From Hygrocybe punicea (lineage: Eukaryota > Basidiomycota > Agaricomycetes > Agaricales > Hygrophoraceae): 64,000 nucleotides of DNA. How positions within the stretch are numbered: the first letter of the stretch is position 1; each line of letters begins with the position of its first letter. The stretch lies in NCBI GenBank assembly GCA_963556145.1, contig OY744472.1, positions 1,674,001 through 1,738,000 of the forward strand. Direction: 5' to 3'. Positions 1 through 12,693 of the stretch are shown here, piece after piece. The position numbers were made by a program, and so were the translations under genes. The notes under the pieces are model-generated. The model was not told the origin of the DNA. It searched no databases and was given only the letters and a program-made list of their open reading frames with translations.

Positions 1-620
1 TTCCTCACCGTCTCGTGATTGATTAGATGCAGCTTTCAATTTCTTGGTGGGGGAAGGCGTTTTACTATAGATAACCTGTCAATGATGAGACAATACCTAT
101 GAAAAATATTTACACATTGTCGTCATTGTCGGTGACATTGGGAGATGACATTTGACGTTTCTTTCCACTGTAACAGATTGATATCATGGTGGATATATTT
201 GATATTGAAACACTAACACGTCTTTAACGTTGCGAAACTTGACGGAATGCCTAGGAGGATATTGATATTTGTTAACTCATATTGGATAACAATGATATGT
301 GATTATAGATACCTTGTGAGCGTTGACGGTGCCATTACACTGCCAGTGCTTTGAATACTGACGGCATCATCATTAGCATTGGACAAAGCCACACTGTCCA
401 TTGGTCAAAAATAGATAACGATTAAAACGATGACACATACATATCATCATCAGCCCAAGTCTTGATGACCTTCTTCCGCTTCTCGATTGTTGCAGAAGGC
501 CGTCTTTAGTGCATGCAATAGAAACTTCAGTTATACCGAGTAAAATAGGGATGCATACATGGTGGCCTTGGATTTTGCTTTCGAGTTTGATTTCGTGGCG
601 GTGGACTTCTTGGGAGGCAT
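1..620 (-). CDS. 5′ exons of a basic/acidic protein of unknown function, copy A (partial)
   Basis: Same sequence as the first exons of the minus-strand gene whose complete copy starts at 6057. The start codon lies at 618-620 and is followed by a lysine-rich N-terminus beginning MPPKKSTATKSNSK. The remaining exons would lie left of the window. See the entry at 4010-6057 for domain content. The function is unknown to me. Confidence 0.6.
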
Positions 621-1062
621 TGGAGAGCGGTAAAAGTTGATGGAATAGTGGATATCATCTCCACTCACGCTTTAAATCACTCAAAAACAATAAGCTATGA
701 ATTTAAGATGAATCGGTGAATCCAAAACTTCAACAATAACATCAGAGGATCCACCATTGGCACATGCTCATATACCAAACGAGGCTTCTTGGGCCATGTA
801 CTCCATGCAAAGCGCAAAGGTATGCATGAAAAATGGATGACTGTCCACATGATATTCGCCACAAGTTTATACTGGTAGATTTCATGAATTGTTGACAAAT
901 TCAATTAAAGTTAGGAATGGAGACTAAACAAAAAGGGGTATTCATAAAACAAAAATGCATAATGCCAAATTAAGAAACATGGGGTATACTAACGGATATT
1001 GATGCATAATGGATAGGGGCTAATTTTAATGCTGTGCACACATATACTGTGATGCAGAATTA

Positions 1063-2236
1063 ATGCGGAAAAGCTGGAGTACATGCTTGACTATACCATA
1101 TCCAAACCAGACAGCTGACAACCAACATTATGTGGTGCATTTGAAAGACATGGAAAGGATCCGTATTATGCAAAATGACGCAAACTTCAATATTGAAGAA
1201 TGCAATACAAAAACAAAAGCAAAACGGATCCTGAAAGCTATCATCACATGGACATCAAAAGCCAATATGGATATGATTGGTGATGGCGGAAGATATAATC
1301 CATGAAGTGGACGAAATTGTGCCACGCAATATACATCTCACCACTGCTTTGTACGTGATGGACAACTATTACAACTTCAAGGGTGCATGTTAGCAATATC
1401 CACCATATATATACTGGCTAGTATTTGACACCAAATTGACAGCTGAACATCTGCAGGAAATCATATCTGCACGCTTAGACGATGATGAAAGTCAGCTTGC
1501 GAAGGCCACAAACGTAAGTCATTGGATTTGAAAAGGTATATCATATTGACCGCATTGCCAGATTGCAAATGTCAATATTGTGCATGTTGACTCTCCAAAT
1601 TGCTGGAAGTTTACACTTCCAACCAATGATGAATCCGAACATCAAGAATTGGTATTAAGTTTGCAAGCGATTTTGGTGGCGAAAGATCTTCCACCCATAA
1701 CAACCAGGTATGTGCTAAATTCGTATCAATTCCTTGAATACCATTCTGATGAATCACTGCAATAGTCAACCAGAACGCCGAACGCCCTTCATACGTCAAA
1801 GCATAGTCGTAACTGGCCTTGATACAACGGGCTTTCAATCCTATATCGATAACCTTCGGATTCTGCACCAGAAACTGGCTCGTCAATTTCCTGACAAAGC
1901 AATGCAAGCTTTTACGCCTTCTACATACATGGATTACATGGCACTCGCAATAGGAACCCGATATTTCACTGATCGCCGACATGACAACACTTCCTCTCAC
2001 ATTCCATTCGAGTATGTCATCGATCCAAAAGGCATATTAACCTCACTTGCGAATTCCCGCTACTTTCATGGCCAGGACAATTGCGTACTTTATTACAAGT
2101 TGAAGTCTGATAGAAATCGACATTGGTGAGTGACGATGAATTGGATCACATCCCTACTGATGGAAATATTTATTAGCTTCATTCCAACAAACCCAACTTG
2201 CTTTAGAATCGGTGATATAGTGGAGGTTCAGTTTAC
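1063..2236 (+). CDS. Multi-exon fungal protein of unknown function, copy A (cut by gap)
   Basis: Copy A of the gene described at 6500-7975. Exons with consistent phase are 1562-1707, 1766-2125 and 2177 onward; the last runs into the run of N just after the residues GDIVEVQF. The upstream exon (1063-1513) contains the same in-frame TAG seen in copy B, here at 1389-1391. The missing 3′ exons can be read only in copy B. Confidence 0.5.
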
Positions 2237-2436
2237 NNNNNNNNNNNNNNNNNNNNNNNNNNNNNNNNNNNNNNNNNNNNNNNNNNNNNNNNNNNNNNNN
2301 NNNNNNNNNNNNNNNNNNNNNNNNNNNNNNNNNNNNNNNNNNNNNNNNNNNNNNNNNNNNNNNNNNNNNNNNNNNNNNNNNNNNNNNNNNNNNNNNNNNN
2401 NNNNNNNNNNNNNNNNNNNNNNNNNNNNNNNNNNNN
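2237..2436. other. Assembly gap (200 N)
   Basis: Exactly 200 undetermined bases. The gap separates copy A of one gene from the middle of a different gene, so its real size and content are unknown and gene order across it should not be trusted. Confidence 0.99.
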
Positions 2437-3922
2437 AATGAACGCCGTATAACCACATTAAGCAACAATGACGGCCGTGTTTTCAAATCCTTTTTATCCT
2501 TGACCCAACAACTCGTATCGCGAGCAAAGCCGCAGCCATTAACGATCTTGCATTCGTCACCACGACCATATCCGACATCGAACTCGATACCATTGCCCAT
2601 CTTGATGGTTACGTCCATATCATCAAGTCATACAAGAGTCGCTATTCAGCATGTATTCAAGAATGGGTAATGTCTATTGTTTAATTTGTGGATTGTTGAT
2701 ACTGAAACGTATTTCACAACAAACAGGTTTATATCGGAATGCGACTACATCATGAGGATGGAGCCCGGCGCTTCAATGTCAAATACATATTTTGGCCTGA
2801 GTTCCTTCATGCAATACTTCGCCATCAAGACAAAGGCGATACGTGGCAAAAGTTCGCATCGGCAGATTGTGTATTTGGTGGTGTGGATATGGGAATGTCA
2901 TACATGTAAGATTGACATCGCTTTAATTAATTCTGCTCCGTTTTCGCTGCATTATACTGATGTCTTGACAGCGGTAACCAATACGGATTGACACTGGAAA
3001 ATGTGTCGATTTTCATGACTGGCATGGACGAACTCTGTCGAACGGCACACATCTGGCCGCCTCCGAAGCAGATGAACACAGTCCATTCAAAATGGATACA
3101 AAATCAAAACTTGCTTCATGTCGCTTTGAATGTAACGCATACGATACGCCCTCAAGCAAAATTATTAAATGATGGCGACCAATTCCCACCAAATATTGTC
3201 TTGAAACGGACACACAGCGACACCGGTCATCACGTCCTATTACCTGGCGACGCCAAGCGAAATTGGGAATACATGCGCAATAACTGTGAGGTTCCAGGTT
3301 CACGTTGGTTTGGGCAAACGTACATCGAACCACTGAGTAAGATGGGCGAATGGCGTGTGTTTCTAGTTGGTGGAAAGGTCGTGTATACAGTGCACACCCT
3401 GTACAACAAGGAAAGCAAGTCCTGGAAGTGGGATATCGTCTCAAGTTTCTATACCTTGGATGAGTTAAGGTGAGTGCCCTTCATTTTCACTTGTCATTTC
3501 ATATGTATGATTGTCTTAACTTTGTCAGAATATTTCAAACGCAGGGGACTCTATTGAAGACGGTGGCGTGCAATCCGGACAGGGGCGCCATTTCTATTCG
3601 AGAGCAAGGCAGAAACGAGTTCTTCGACTTTGTCCAAAAGACCTATGAAGGGCTTTATGCGATAGAGTCCAATATGGTTGGTGGAAAACCATCGATGAGT
3701 GTTTTTTGCCGTATGGACATATCGCTCATTGTGGATTCCAAAACGGATACTGTGTCCTATTTCGTGAACGAGGTGGAACGTTATCACACATGCAGCCTCT
3801 GGTCGAACATGAAGTCAGGTCCGAAATCCGTTCGAGCACCCATTGGCTCATTAGCAGACACTTTTGCAGGGGTTTTCTATAAATGGTTGATTGACATCAA
3901 AGGTCCATACTCATATTTGTAA
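2437..3922 (+). CDS. ATP-grasp-like fungal protein (5′ end lost in gap)
   Basis: Exons 2437-2666, 2727-2905, 2972-3470 and 3530-3922 join in frame through three GT-AG introns of 58-66 bp, ending at TAA 3920-3922. The C-terminal half shows a pattern I associate with ATP-grasp-like domains: an early VLKRTHSD strand with basic residues, then GEWRVFLVGGKVVY, then an acidic segment RMDISLIVD followed by YFVNEVE. In ATP-grasp enzymes such late Asp/Glu/Asn residues bind Mg-ATP; here the substrate is unknown. Similar unnamed proteins are common in Agaricomycetes. No premature stop is seen in these exons, unlike most other genes in the window. The N-terminus is missing because of the gap. Assignment to the fold is an inference from motif spacing; the family has no named function that I know of. 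Confidence 0.65.
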
Positions 3923-4009
3923 TATTATCTGTACAGTCAATGGATCGGTTCGCGTTTATTTCACAAAACAGACATAAGATACAAATATAAATGATGCTAA
4001 GTGGAGCAA

Positions 4010-6057
4010 TCATTTCGGCACTCCCAAGACCATGACCCATTGCACATTGAGTGAAATGCTCTTCATCATGTCATCTACACGCTTGAATGTATTGATGGTG
4101 TGTCCAACAACGACACAGGATCCTGCAGGGATATTGTGCGGGAAGATGGGTAGTTGCTGGAGCGATATGAGAGTGGACGTGAAGTCCGCTTTGACTTTGC
4201 GTGCATCATAGATGGGCACTGACAACACATACTTAAGATATCAATTTATATTAGACGACCGGATGCTTACCAATATCGTAAAATGATAGAGCGGCCTTAT
4301 GATAAGATGGAGTGGGTCGACGAGTGAATGGACTAAGTTGTACATTTTTGGATGTCGATGCCTCTATGAAAATCGATTAGGAATTACAACTAAAAATGAT
4401 TAATGCACAAACTGGGAGATGTATCCATTCCACTTGCTGTGGTCGTTGAGAAGGACACATAGTCCTTATACAGTTGGGCCCGAAATTCGGACTCGCGAAT
4501 CACCATTCCAATAGCACCAACATATCGCTCCCATTCCCCTTGAAGTAGTGCACCCTGTATAACCTTGACCGGCTTTGTATTGCCACCAATCTTGGGCTCA
4601 TCGAGAAAGCAGGACTCCACTATGATGACCGATGTAAAGATCGTCGGCATTCCACCTCCGACTGCATGAAAGAAGTTGCGACCAAATGCACCAGTGGAGA
4701 TATGGGCAGGGTTATCACGAGAGAGATTAGAGTACCTCCCAGATCTATCAAATGTAATGGCGGAAACCAATAACCTATATTATATCCAATGAATCGACCA
4801 AATTGACCTCAAATTGCTGTTCAAATAACGTACTTTCTGTTGATCTTGTAGATGTCAGTGATGATATCACTGAACTGTGGGTTGCCATTCCCAATTGCAC
4901 TGGACCAGGATACCATTGCTGCTGCCCTGAATGGTTATGAGTAAATGACAAGGGTATAAATGCAATTGCATACTTGATATTGACACAGTCTTGGTAGGTG
5001 TCAACAAGTTGAGGATCCCTCGTGCCAATATCGGACTCATCAACGTTCGGAGATGGTAAGCTAGATTCACGACATCTACATCAAACACCACGGTGTAATA
5101 AGATCCAACACACCTGGTGATCTGCGTCAGTGCATAGGTCAGATCTCCTTCATCGCCACTGGAGCCTTTATCATCGTCGGTATCATCGAGCATGATGGCC
5201 TTCGTGGACTTCGACTTCTTGGATGGAGTATTAGAAACGCTGTTACAATTAATGAATGAGAATATTCATATCGGCACGTAAAATACACACGAAATTGGCT
5301 TATCGGGGTTCTTCATCAAGGCTACTTTGCGACGATGCCTAAACAGTCAAACGATTTGTTTGAACAAATGGATATGTCTATGATAACCGAACAACTCACT
5401 TAGAACCGTAATCCTCTTCCTCTTCCTCTTCCTCCTCTTCCTCACCGTCTCGTGATTGATTAGATGCAGCTTTCAATTTCTTGGTGGGGGAAGGCGTTTT
5501 ACTATAGATAACCTGTCAATGATGAGACAATACCTATGAAAAATATTTACACATTGTCGTCATTGTCGGTGACATTGGGAGATGACATTTGACGTTTCTT
5601 TCCACTGTAACAGATTGATATCATGGTGGATATATTTGATATTGAAACACTAACACGTCTTTAACGTTGCGAAACTTGACGGAATGCCTAGGAGGATATT
5701 GATATTTGTTAACTCATATTGGATAACAATGATATGTGATTATAGATACCTTGTGAGCGTTGACGGTGCCATTACACTGCCAGTGCTTTGAATACTGACG
5801 GCATCATCATTAGCATTGGACAAAGCCACACTGTCCATTGGTCAAAAATAGATAACGATTAAAACGATGACACATACATATCATCATCAGCCCAAGTCTT
5901 GATGACCTTCTTCCGCTTCTCGATTGTTGCAGAAGGCCGTCTTTAGTGCATGCAATAGAAACTTCAGTTATACCGAGTAAAATAGGGATGCATACATGGT
6001 GGCCTTGGATTTTGCTTTCGAGTTTGATTTCGTGGCGGTGGACTTCTTGGGAGGCAT
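4010..6057 (-). CDS. Multi-exon protein with basic/acidic N-terminus, unknown function
   Basis: The reading starts at the ATG at 6057-6055 with a lysine-rich N-terminus (MPPKKSTATKSNSK), followed by short exons rich in Lys/Arg (IEKRKKVIKTW) and then an acidic stretch of Glu (near 5420-5400) before a KKSK cluster. These features suggest a nuclear protein. The C-terminal half (4770-4390 and 4228-4010) is a globular region with the segments GRNFFHAVGGGMPTIF, GEWERYVGAIGMVIRESEFR, IPAGSCVVVGHTINTF and WVMVLGVP, ending at TGA 4012-4010. I recognise this layout from unnamed Agaricomycete proteins. Introns are short; one internal splice phase (near 5670) did not resolve cleanly, so an intron choice or an indel remains uncertain. 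It faces away from the plus-strand gene starting near 6500, so the two may share a promoter region. Function unknown. Confidence 0.55.
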
Positions 6058-7674
6058 TGGAGAGCGGTAAAAGTTGATGGAATAGTGGATATCATCTCCA
6101 CTCACGCTTTAAATCACTCAAAAACAATAAGCTATGAATTTAAGATGAATCGGTGAATCCAAAACTTCAACAATAACATCAGAGGATCCACCATTGGCAC
6201 ATGCTCATATACCAAACGAGGCTTCTTGGGCCATGTACTCCATGCAAAGCGCAAAGGTATGCATGAAAAATGGATGACTGTCCACATGATATTCGCCACA
6301 AGTTTATACTGGTAGATTTCATGAATTGTTGACAAATTCAATTAAAGTTAGGAATGGAGACTAAACAAAAAGGGGTATTCATAAAACAAAAATGCATAAT
6401 GCCAAATTAAGAAACATGGGGTATACTAACGGATATTGATGCATAATGGATAGGGGCTAATTTTAATGCTGTGCACACATATACTGTGATGCAGAATTAA
6501 TGCGGAAAAGCTGGAGTACATGCTTGACTATACCATATCCAAACCAGACAGCTGACAACCAACATTATGTGGTGCATTTGAAAGACATGGAAAGGATCCG
6601 TATTATGCAAAATGACGCAAACTTCAATATTGAAGAATGCAATACAAAAACAAAAGCAAAACGGATCCTGAAAGCTATCATCACATGGACATCAAAAGCC
6701 AATATGGATATGATTGGTGATGGCGGAAGATATAATCCATGAAGTGGACGAAATTGTGCCACGCAATATACATCTCACCACTGCTTTGTACGTGATGGAC
6801 AACTATTACAACTTCAAGGGTGCATGTTAGCAATATCCACCATATATATACTGGCTAGTATTTGACACCAAATTGACAGCTGAACATCTGCAGGAAATCA
6901 TATCTGCACGCTTAGACGATGATGAAAGTCAGCTTGCGAAGGCCACAAACGTAAGTCATTGGATTTGAAAAGGTATATCATATTGACCGCATTGCCAGAT
7001 TGCAAATGTCAATATTGTGCATGTTGACTCTCCAAATTGCTGGAAGTTTACACTTCCAACCAATGATGAATCCGAACATCAAGAATTGGTATTAAGTTTG
7101 CAAGCGATTTTGGTGGCGAAAGATCTTCCACCCATAACAACCAGGTATGTGCTAAATTCGTATCAATTCCTTGAATACCATTCTGATGAATCACTGCAAT
7201 AGTCAACCAGAACGCCGAACGCCCTTCATACGTCAAAGCATAGTCGTAACTGGCCTTGATACAACGGGCTTTCAATCCTATATCGATAACCTTCGGATTC
7301 TGCACCAGAAACTGGCTCGTCAATTTCCTGACAAAGCAATGCAAGCTTTTACGCCTTCTACATACATGGATTACATGGCACTCGCAATAGGAACCCGATA
7401 TTTCACTGATCGCCGACATGACAACACTTCCTCTCACATTCCATTCGAGTATGTCATCGATCCAAAAGGCATATTAACCTCACTTGCGAATTCCCGCTAC
7501 TTTCATGGCCAGGACAATTGCGTACTTTATTACAAGTTGAAGTCTGATAGAAATCGACATTGGTGAGTGACGATGAATTGGGATCACATCCCTACTGATG
7601 GAAATATTTATTAGCTTCATTCCAACAAACCCAACTTGCTTTAGAATCGGTGATATAGTGGAGGTTCAGTTTAC
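5438..7674. repeat. Direct repeat, copy B (2.24 kb)
   Basis: Second copy of 1-2236, offset by 5,437 bases (5,438 after the single-base indel). It runs without interruption into unique sequence on both sides, so this copy looks like the reliable one. It includes the 5′ half of the minus-strand gene and the first four exons of the plus-strand gene. Confidence 0.95.
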
Positions 7675-7975
7675 AATATCGGCAGTTCCGGTAAAGAAGG
7701 ATAAATTCAAGATGATTCTGAATCTACGGTCATTGGCACTAGTAGACAGTGACTTCACAGAGGTAACACTTTAATACATCAAGAATTAAACGAATACTGA
7801 TGTATATTCTCAGGAAGCAACTATGATTCGCAACAAGACAGCTTTGCCTACACCAACTACACAGCCCAGAATAGCCATCAAACGGCATGTTGGGTATGTG
7901 GAAGAGGGTAATGATGCAGAGGGTGTTGTGGAAACAAGGCAACGCTTCTATAATATGAATATAGACCGATGCTAA
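6500..7975 (+). CDS. Multi-exon fungal protein of unknown function, copy B
   Basis: Exons 6999-7144, 7203-7562, 7615-7762 and 7814-7975 join in a single frame through GT-AG introns and end at TAA 7973-7975. The last two give a characteristic segment, GDIVEVQF, then LRSLALVDSDFT, then IAIKRHVGY, which I have seen in unannotated Agaricomycete proteins. The exon ending at 6950 (KLTAEHLQEI ... SQLAKATN) joins the next in phase, but its reading frame holds an in-frame TAG at 6826-6828 (CAG would keep it open) and upstream exons are in another frame. The 5′ end is therefore unresolved: either an unseen intron or a broken gene. No catalytic motif is visible. Confidence 0.55.
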
Positions 7976-8061
7976 TGTATAATATTGTATGTGTACTCAA
8001 CCCGTTGATATGTTACAGCTGTTTTGCTATCTGATGGCAGCAACTGCACCTTTTTGAATCG

Positions 8062-8533
8062 ATTGAGAAATTTGGACTTGGTAGAATTTTGGGTGCTGTG
8101 TTTTGTATCTCATGAAATACTATTTGGATTAAGATGGTTATACAGGGAAGTTGTACTATGTCTTGAGGACTATCTACGCCTGTAATTACATTTGAACAAT
8201 ATTTAGGATATAGTGAGTTGTTGATGAAATAAAAGGTAGACCAGTACTTTTTGACGCCCAAAATGATACTGTCAAATTATGACATCGAAAGAGCTCATAT
8301 GAAGAAGACTGGAGGGAGAAGGTTGTTCATCTTTTCAAGGCCTAGAAGTACATATACCATATTCTTCTCTATTTTTGTCCTTTGAGCCGTCATTGCATCT
8401 GTACTATGTTTGTCTGTCACTAGGCTCGAAATACAACCAGAATCATAAACTGTATAACCATCTTGATCCAAGCAGTATTTCATGAGATACAAAACACAGC
8501 ACCCAAAATTCTACCAAGTCCAAATTTCTCAAT
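8062..8533. mobile_element. MITE-like inverted-repeat element
   Basis: Left arm 8062-8146 and right arm 8449-8533 are inverted copies of about 85 bp with a few mismatches (both begin ATTGAGAAATTTGG read inward), separated by about 300 bp without coding potential. This is the form of a miniature non-autonomous DNA transposon. I could not define a target-site duplication, so the superfamily is open. Confidence 0.65.
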
Positions 8534-9719
8534 GTGCCTTTTTGCTGAAAAGATGAGAATGAGCTATTGAAAATCCATTATCTACCTATAATCCAGATTT
8601 AATGTTTGCATATTCTCTTTGTATCACCACTGGATAGCTAACTATATCCAATGTTCAATGTGTACTGATCACATATGACAATAGTAACCTGAACATATTG
8701 ACCGAACACATTGACCGAACACACCGAACATGTCCAATATGTTCGGTTTGTGGTCCATGAAACTGAATTACAATTCATTGTACAAATTCAATCAAACTAC
8801 CTTTACTTCGCATATGTGATGCATAACCTTTTGTTCAAAGACGTGTCATATTAACTGGACGAAATCTGCAGGTACAACAAGCATATTTACTCCTTTATAT
8901 CTAAATTGATGACGAAATTCACTGCTGTACTGAGAAGCCTATGTTGCTATGTTCCTGCATTGATACCATTGGATTGTATCTTGGCCCAACCTTCACTTCT
9001 TCCCATCCTGCCATAAATATGATGCTTTGCTATTTAATAATTGCTTTCCAATCATATTATTTTGTTCTGGCATGATTGGAGCTTCTCTTGAACTAATTAT
9101 GTTCCTTGTCCTTGTGTCTGGATCTCGAATCATTATGCAGTTGACTGCATTTATTGTACTATTTTCGTGTCCTTTGATGAAACATCAACAAATTATACAC
9201 CTCACCCTTATGAGCCCATTCAATGAATACATTGAAACAGCATCTGGGGTACCAATGTGTGAACTCCATAGTTTCTCAATGTTGATAGCTCTGCTTGCAC
9301 TTTCTCTGCTTCAATATGGGATGTCAAATATGGCACATAATGCACATCCAACAACTGTCCAGACTTTTATTTCTGCTATTATTTGTGCAATTGCAATGCC
9401 CCGGATTCAGGTAGGGACATCTGCAAAACACTTTGTGCCGAAAAATGATGAACCCGCTGGTTAAACCAGTGTTAAACCTGTTCCTTGTGATTCCAATGTA
9501 CATAGCTGTTATATGTATCTGTAAACAAAGATATCATATCTGGTTCATTCAGTCTATATTGCACTGGCAATTCCTCAGAATACAGCAGGGATACTAGTTG
9601 GACAATACAGAACTCTCAGTACTGTTCAGACAGGTTTTCAACTCATCCATATGTCATAATGCACATTACACCAACAAAGAATACGATTATTGTCATGAAG
9701 TCGACTTAGCAGTGGACTA
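8534..9719. other. No supported gene
   Basis: AT-rich sequence with short open frames only. A small perfect hairpin (ACCGAACAT / ATGTTCGGT) lies at about 8731-8757 beside two further CCGAACA copies. The 145-codon frame at 9027-9464 has no recognisable domain. Confidence 0.5.
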
Positions 9720-10560
9720 CACTTTCCCAACTTGGCACCTTTGATCTGGTGACCTTATTGTTCTTGCTCATTTGAGACAACAAATTCTCACAGTTACAAA
9801 GTCAGCAGTCACACGGTTTCAAATTTATTCACAGGGCTTCAAAATTGTTCCCACAGTTTGCAACAATTGTTCCCACGGCTTGGCAAATTAGAGTCTGACC
9901 CTGAGTTGAAAAATCCACCGTATAGAACGATTCCCTTATAGGGACTCGTAATCTCATGTATGGGAGCAAAATCCTGAGTTTTAGAGCGCTGTGAGTGAGG
10001 TGGGGGCAAGTTCACCTGCTGACTCCCCACAGTCAAAATCCAAGATACCCAAGTATCTAATAGTTGGATAGTTGGCTTTGCCCATAGCATATGTAGTATA
10101 TCTCATGGTTAGGAAGAAGAAAGTCCTGAGTGTTAGAGCTCTCTGGGTGATGTGGGGTGGGTTCACCTGCTAACCCCCAAATGGTCAAAATTCTAGACAT
10201 CAAACTATCTGAAAATCAAGTATTTGACATTCCTAATAGTGTATATAGTATATCTAATGGATGGGACCAAAATTGTGATTTTTAAAGGTCTGGGAGTCAT
10301 GTGGGGGTAAATTCACCTGCTGACTCCCAAGTGCTAAAAATCTCAGACACCAAATTGTCTAAAAATAGAATATTGGGCTGTCCCCATGGTGTATATAGTA
10401 TTTCTAATGAATGGGACCAAAAGTCTGATTTTATAGGTCTGTGAGTGTCGGGGGGCCAAGGTCACCTGGTAACCACCATTTTAGGCATAACTCAAGAACC
10501 CGACCGCTAAATTTGTTCATATGGGGTTCAAAATGCTTGTAATGATATGTACTGCCAATC
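9720..10560. repeat. Dispersed repeat R1 followed by ~150-bp tandem repeats
   Basis: The first part (about 9720-9957) matches, in inverted orientation, 19353-19970, with landmarks such as GTTCCCACGGCTTGGC and CCCTTATAGGGACTC. It is followed by about four degenerate tandem units of roughly 150 bp, anchored on TTCACCTGCTGACTCCC-type motifs at 10011, 10162, 10312 and 10461. No coding potential. The nature of the parent element is unknown. Confidence 0.7.
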
Positions 10561-11032
10561 CTGAGACTCTCTGGATTAAATTTTTGATGCAAAAAATGGG
10601 GTGTTTTACCAAGTATGGGTTCCTGAATACAAAATCAATACTAATCACCCCTGGAAATCTCTAAAAAATCATTTAAACTAGCATCATTTTCTGTTACTGA
10701 GTATAGAAACCATAAGTCAAATTTTCTAAAGCATTGTGAGATACTTACGCCACAGTGTTTTATAAGTAGCTAGTTTAGTATACTTGGATTTGGTTGGACA
10801 CTTTGAAGCTTGTAAAAATTTGTGGGATAACATTTGTGTTTTAGTAATTGAGATTAGAATTAATAATATTTGAGAAGGAAGGTTGTTGTCTATTAAGGAA
10901 ACTGTTGGTTTGGAAAATATATGCACTGTAAACAAGTCCATGGCATTACAAACAATCCAGGTTCAACTGTTAGAAAACCATTAAAATAAGTATTGTTACA
11001 AATTGTCTTGTTTATTTATTGCTACTCAATGC
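10561..11032. other. No supported gene
   Basis: AT-rich unique-looking sequence without a convincing open frame or repeat boundary. Confidence 0.4.
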
Positions 11033-11403
11033 TAGTGTTGCCACAGCTATGACCGATGTTTTTCAAAAAATTGCCTTTTTAGGCTAGATAAATTAGCTGA
11101 AATTATGAAAATATTTAACAAGATAGCCAAAGCCAAAAGCCAAGGGGTCACTTAAGGGTGCTAAGGGTTTGGAATTCATTTTCCAGAGTTATTTAGCAAT
11201 AGCTGCTGAGTGTAACCAGCTATGATGTAACAGCTATGCTTGAATAACTCCGAAATATAAACTCCAAACCCTTGGAACCTTTGAGTGACCCCTCAGCCAT
11301 TGGCTTCAGCTATCTTGTCAAATATTTTCATGATTTTAGCTAATTTATCTAGCCTTAAATGGTAATTTTTTGAGAAACATTGGTCATAGCCATGGCAACA
11401 CTA
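11033..11403. mobile_element. H1 hAT-type MITE (371 bp), copy 1
   Basis: Ends TAGTGTTGCCACAGC and its inverted counterpart; the two halves form a long imperfect palindrome. The flanking octamers CTCAATGC (11025-11032) and AGTAATGC (11404-11411) agree at 5 of 8 positions, a decayed 8-bp TSD. It is the same length as the copy at 19475-19845. TAG-type ends and 8-bp TSDs are typical of hAT elements. There is no coding capacity. Confidence 0.85.
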
Positions 11404-11411
11404 AGTAATGC

Positions 11412-12542
11412 CAAAGAAACCACACCTTCTAACAACTCTGGATAATCCTTTGTAAACATTTATCCAAGGTGCTATTTTCCTCAACAAACTTTGAACCCTT
11501 ACCAACAATTTATGTTCATTATCTGGACTTGTCCTCATTCTCGTAATTTGAACATGTACCTGTACTATAAAACTGGAAAATCGGTTGTATGAAGGGTTTT
11601 GGAAAACCCATCATATAGTGGAGTTGCCAAAATCTTCCTGAATGTGCCATCGAAGATTGCATTGGCAGGATTGTAAAATGACTGTAAGAGAGTGAAAACC
11701 AGACCTATTTACAAAAAAGTACTACATAATGTACCAATGTTTTCTGTGTAACACTGATGCTGGGGAATGAAACACAGGGACAAAAATCAAGGAAGTCAAC
11801 CATGTTGTGCACCAATGGAAGTAAAATATTTCTGGATGTTTCCTTCTGCCGTGCCAGTCCAGTTCATGCCCTCAACCTGGCAGGCCTTCCATGATGACAT
11901 GGAATGCATTGCTGCGAGGATGTCAGCAATGACATCTGCATTTAGTGCTAGTGTACATTGACTTGATGATGTGCCACCATCTGCACTCATTGTCATAGGC
12001 TGAAACAGCAGCTGTGGTTGCGCGGAGGAGCCATTGCTGGTCATGTTTGAAAGAATCTGAGGCATTGTCAAACACATCATCTGACAAGATCCAGTTTTGC
12101 CAAAGGACATCATCAGGGATGGTTGGAAAAACAGGTTGAAAGGAATGAAATCCACAGACATGGTGTGATGGTGAGTTCTGTTGTAGACCCGGAAGAGGAA
12201 TCTAGGGAAAGGGGTGATCAGCTAGAAAGTGATCAGAGGAATTAGTTTCTTTAGAGAGGTCTAGTCAATCCAACCTGAATCCAGGTATTCTGGAATCAGA
12301 GGGAGAGTGTGGGGAAAAGGATGAAGGCAAGTATAAATGAGACAGGTTGATAAGAGGTTTTGATATGCGTGTCTGGGTATCTGTATTTCTATATCTATAT
12401 ATGTAGTGTAAATGTGCTACTTTTATACTACTGTGATGGATCCTGTGCTGTAGTAATCATGTACTACAAGCGAAGGCTGTAAGTGATAGGGGGAAGTGGA
12501 GGAGAGTGAGACAGGAGGTTGGTGCTATGTACTAGGAGACAG
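11412..12542. other. No supported gene
   Basis: Contains only short frames on both strands (for example 11796-12161 on the minus strand) without recognisable domains. Confidence 0.4.
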
Positions 12543-12689
12543 TGTAGTAGTGGTGCCTGTCCTATCACGTGACCTGAGTCCCACGGTTGGTTCCCTTATC
12601 TAGCAGTTGCCTGTAGTAGACAGATCCCATCCTATCCCATTCCAACTGATTCCCAGTCTGATTCCATGAGCACCCTTGGACCCACTCCA
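12543..12689 (+). mobile_element. Solo LTR of the small LTR family
   Basis: Begins TGTAGTAGTGGTGCC and ends CCCACTCCA, so it has TG...CA ends. It is flanked by a perfect 4-bp TSD ACAG (12539-12542 and 12690-12693). It aligns along its length with the LTRs at 31218 and 33816, including the central TCACGTGA and CCCACGGTTG blocks. A lone LTR of this kind is what remains after LTR-LTR recombination. Confidence 0.8.
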
Positions 12690-12693
12690 ACAG

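Larger units (their letters stand above)
1..2236. repeat. Direct repeat, copy A (2.24 kb)
   Basis: This segment recurs at 5438-7674. Reading both through, I found one difference, an extra G in copy B inside an intron (near 2141 versus 7578). Copy A begins at the window edge and ends exactly at the run of N, so it may extend on both sides. It carries the 5′ part of a minus-strand gene and most of a plus-strand gene. Either a very recent tandem duplication or an assembly artefact at the gap would explain it. Confidence 0.95.

Noticed and set aside
9027..9464. 145-codon hydrophobic frame that might be a small membrane protein
   Set aside because: No splice context, no family resemblance, and AT-rich composition alone can give such residues.
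10000..10480. Regular ~150-bp repeats, considered as a CRISPR-like array
   Set aside because: Units are long and diverged with no short constant repeat and unique spacer pattern, and the context is eukaryotic.
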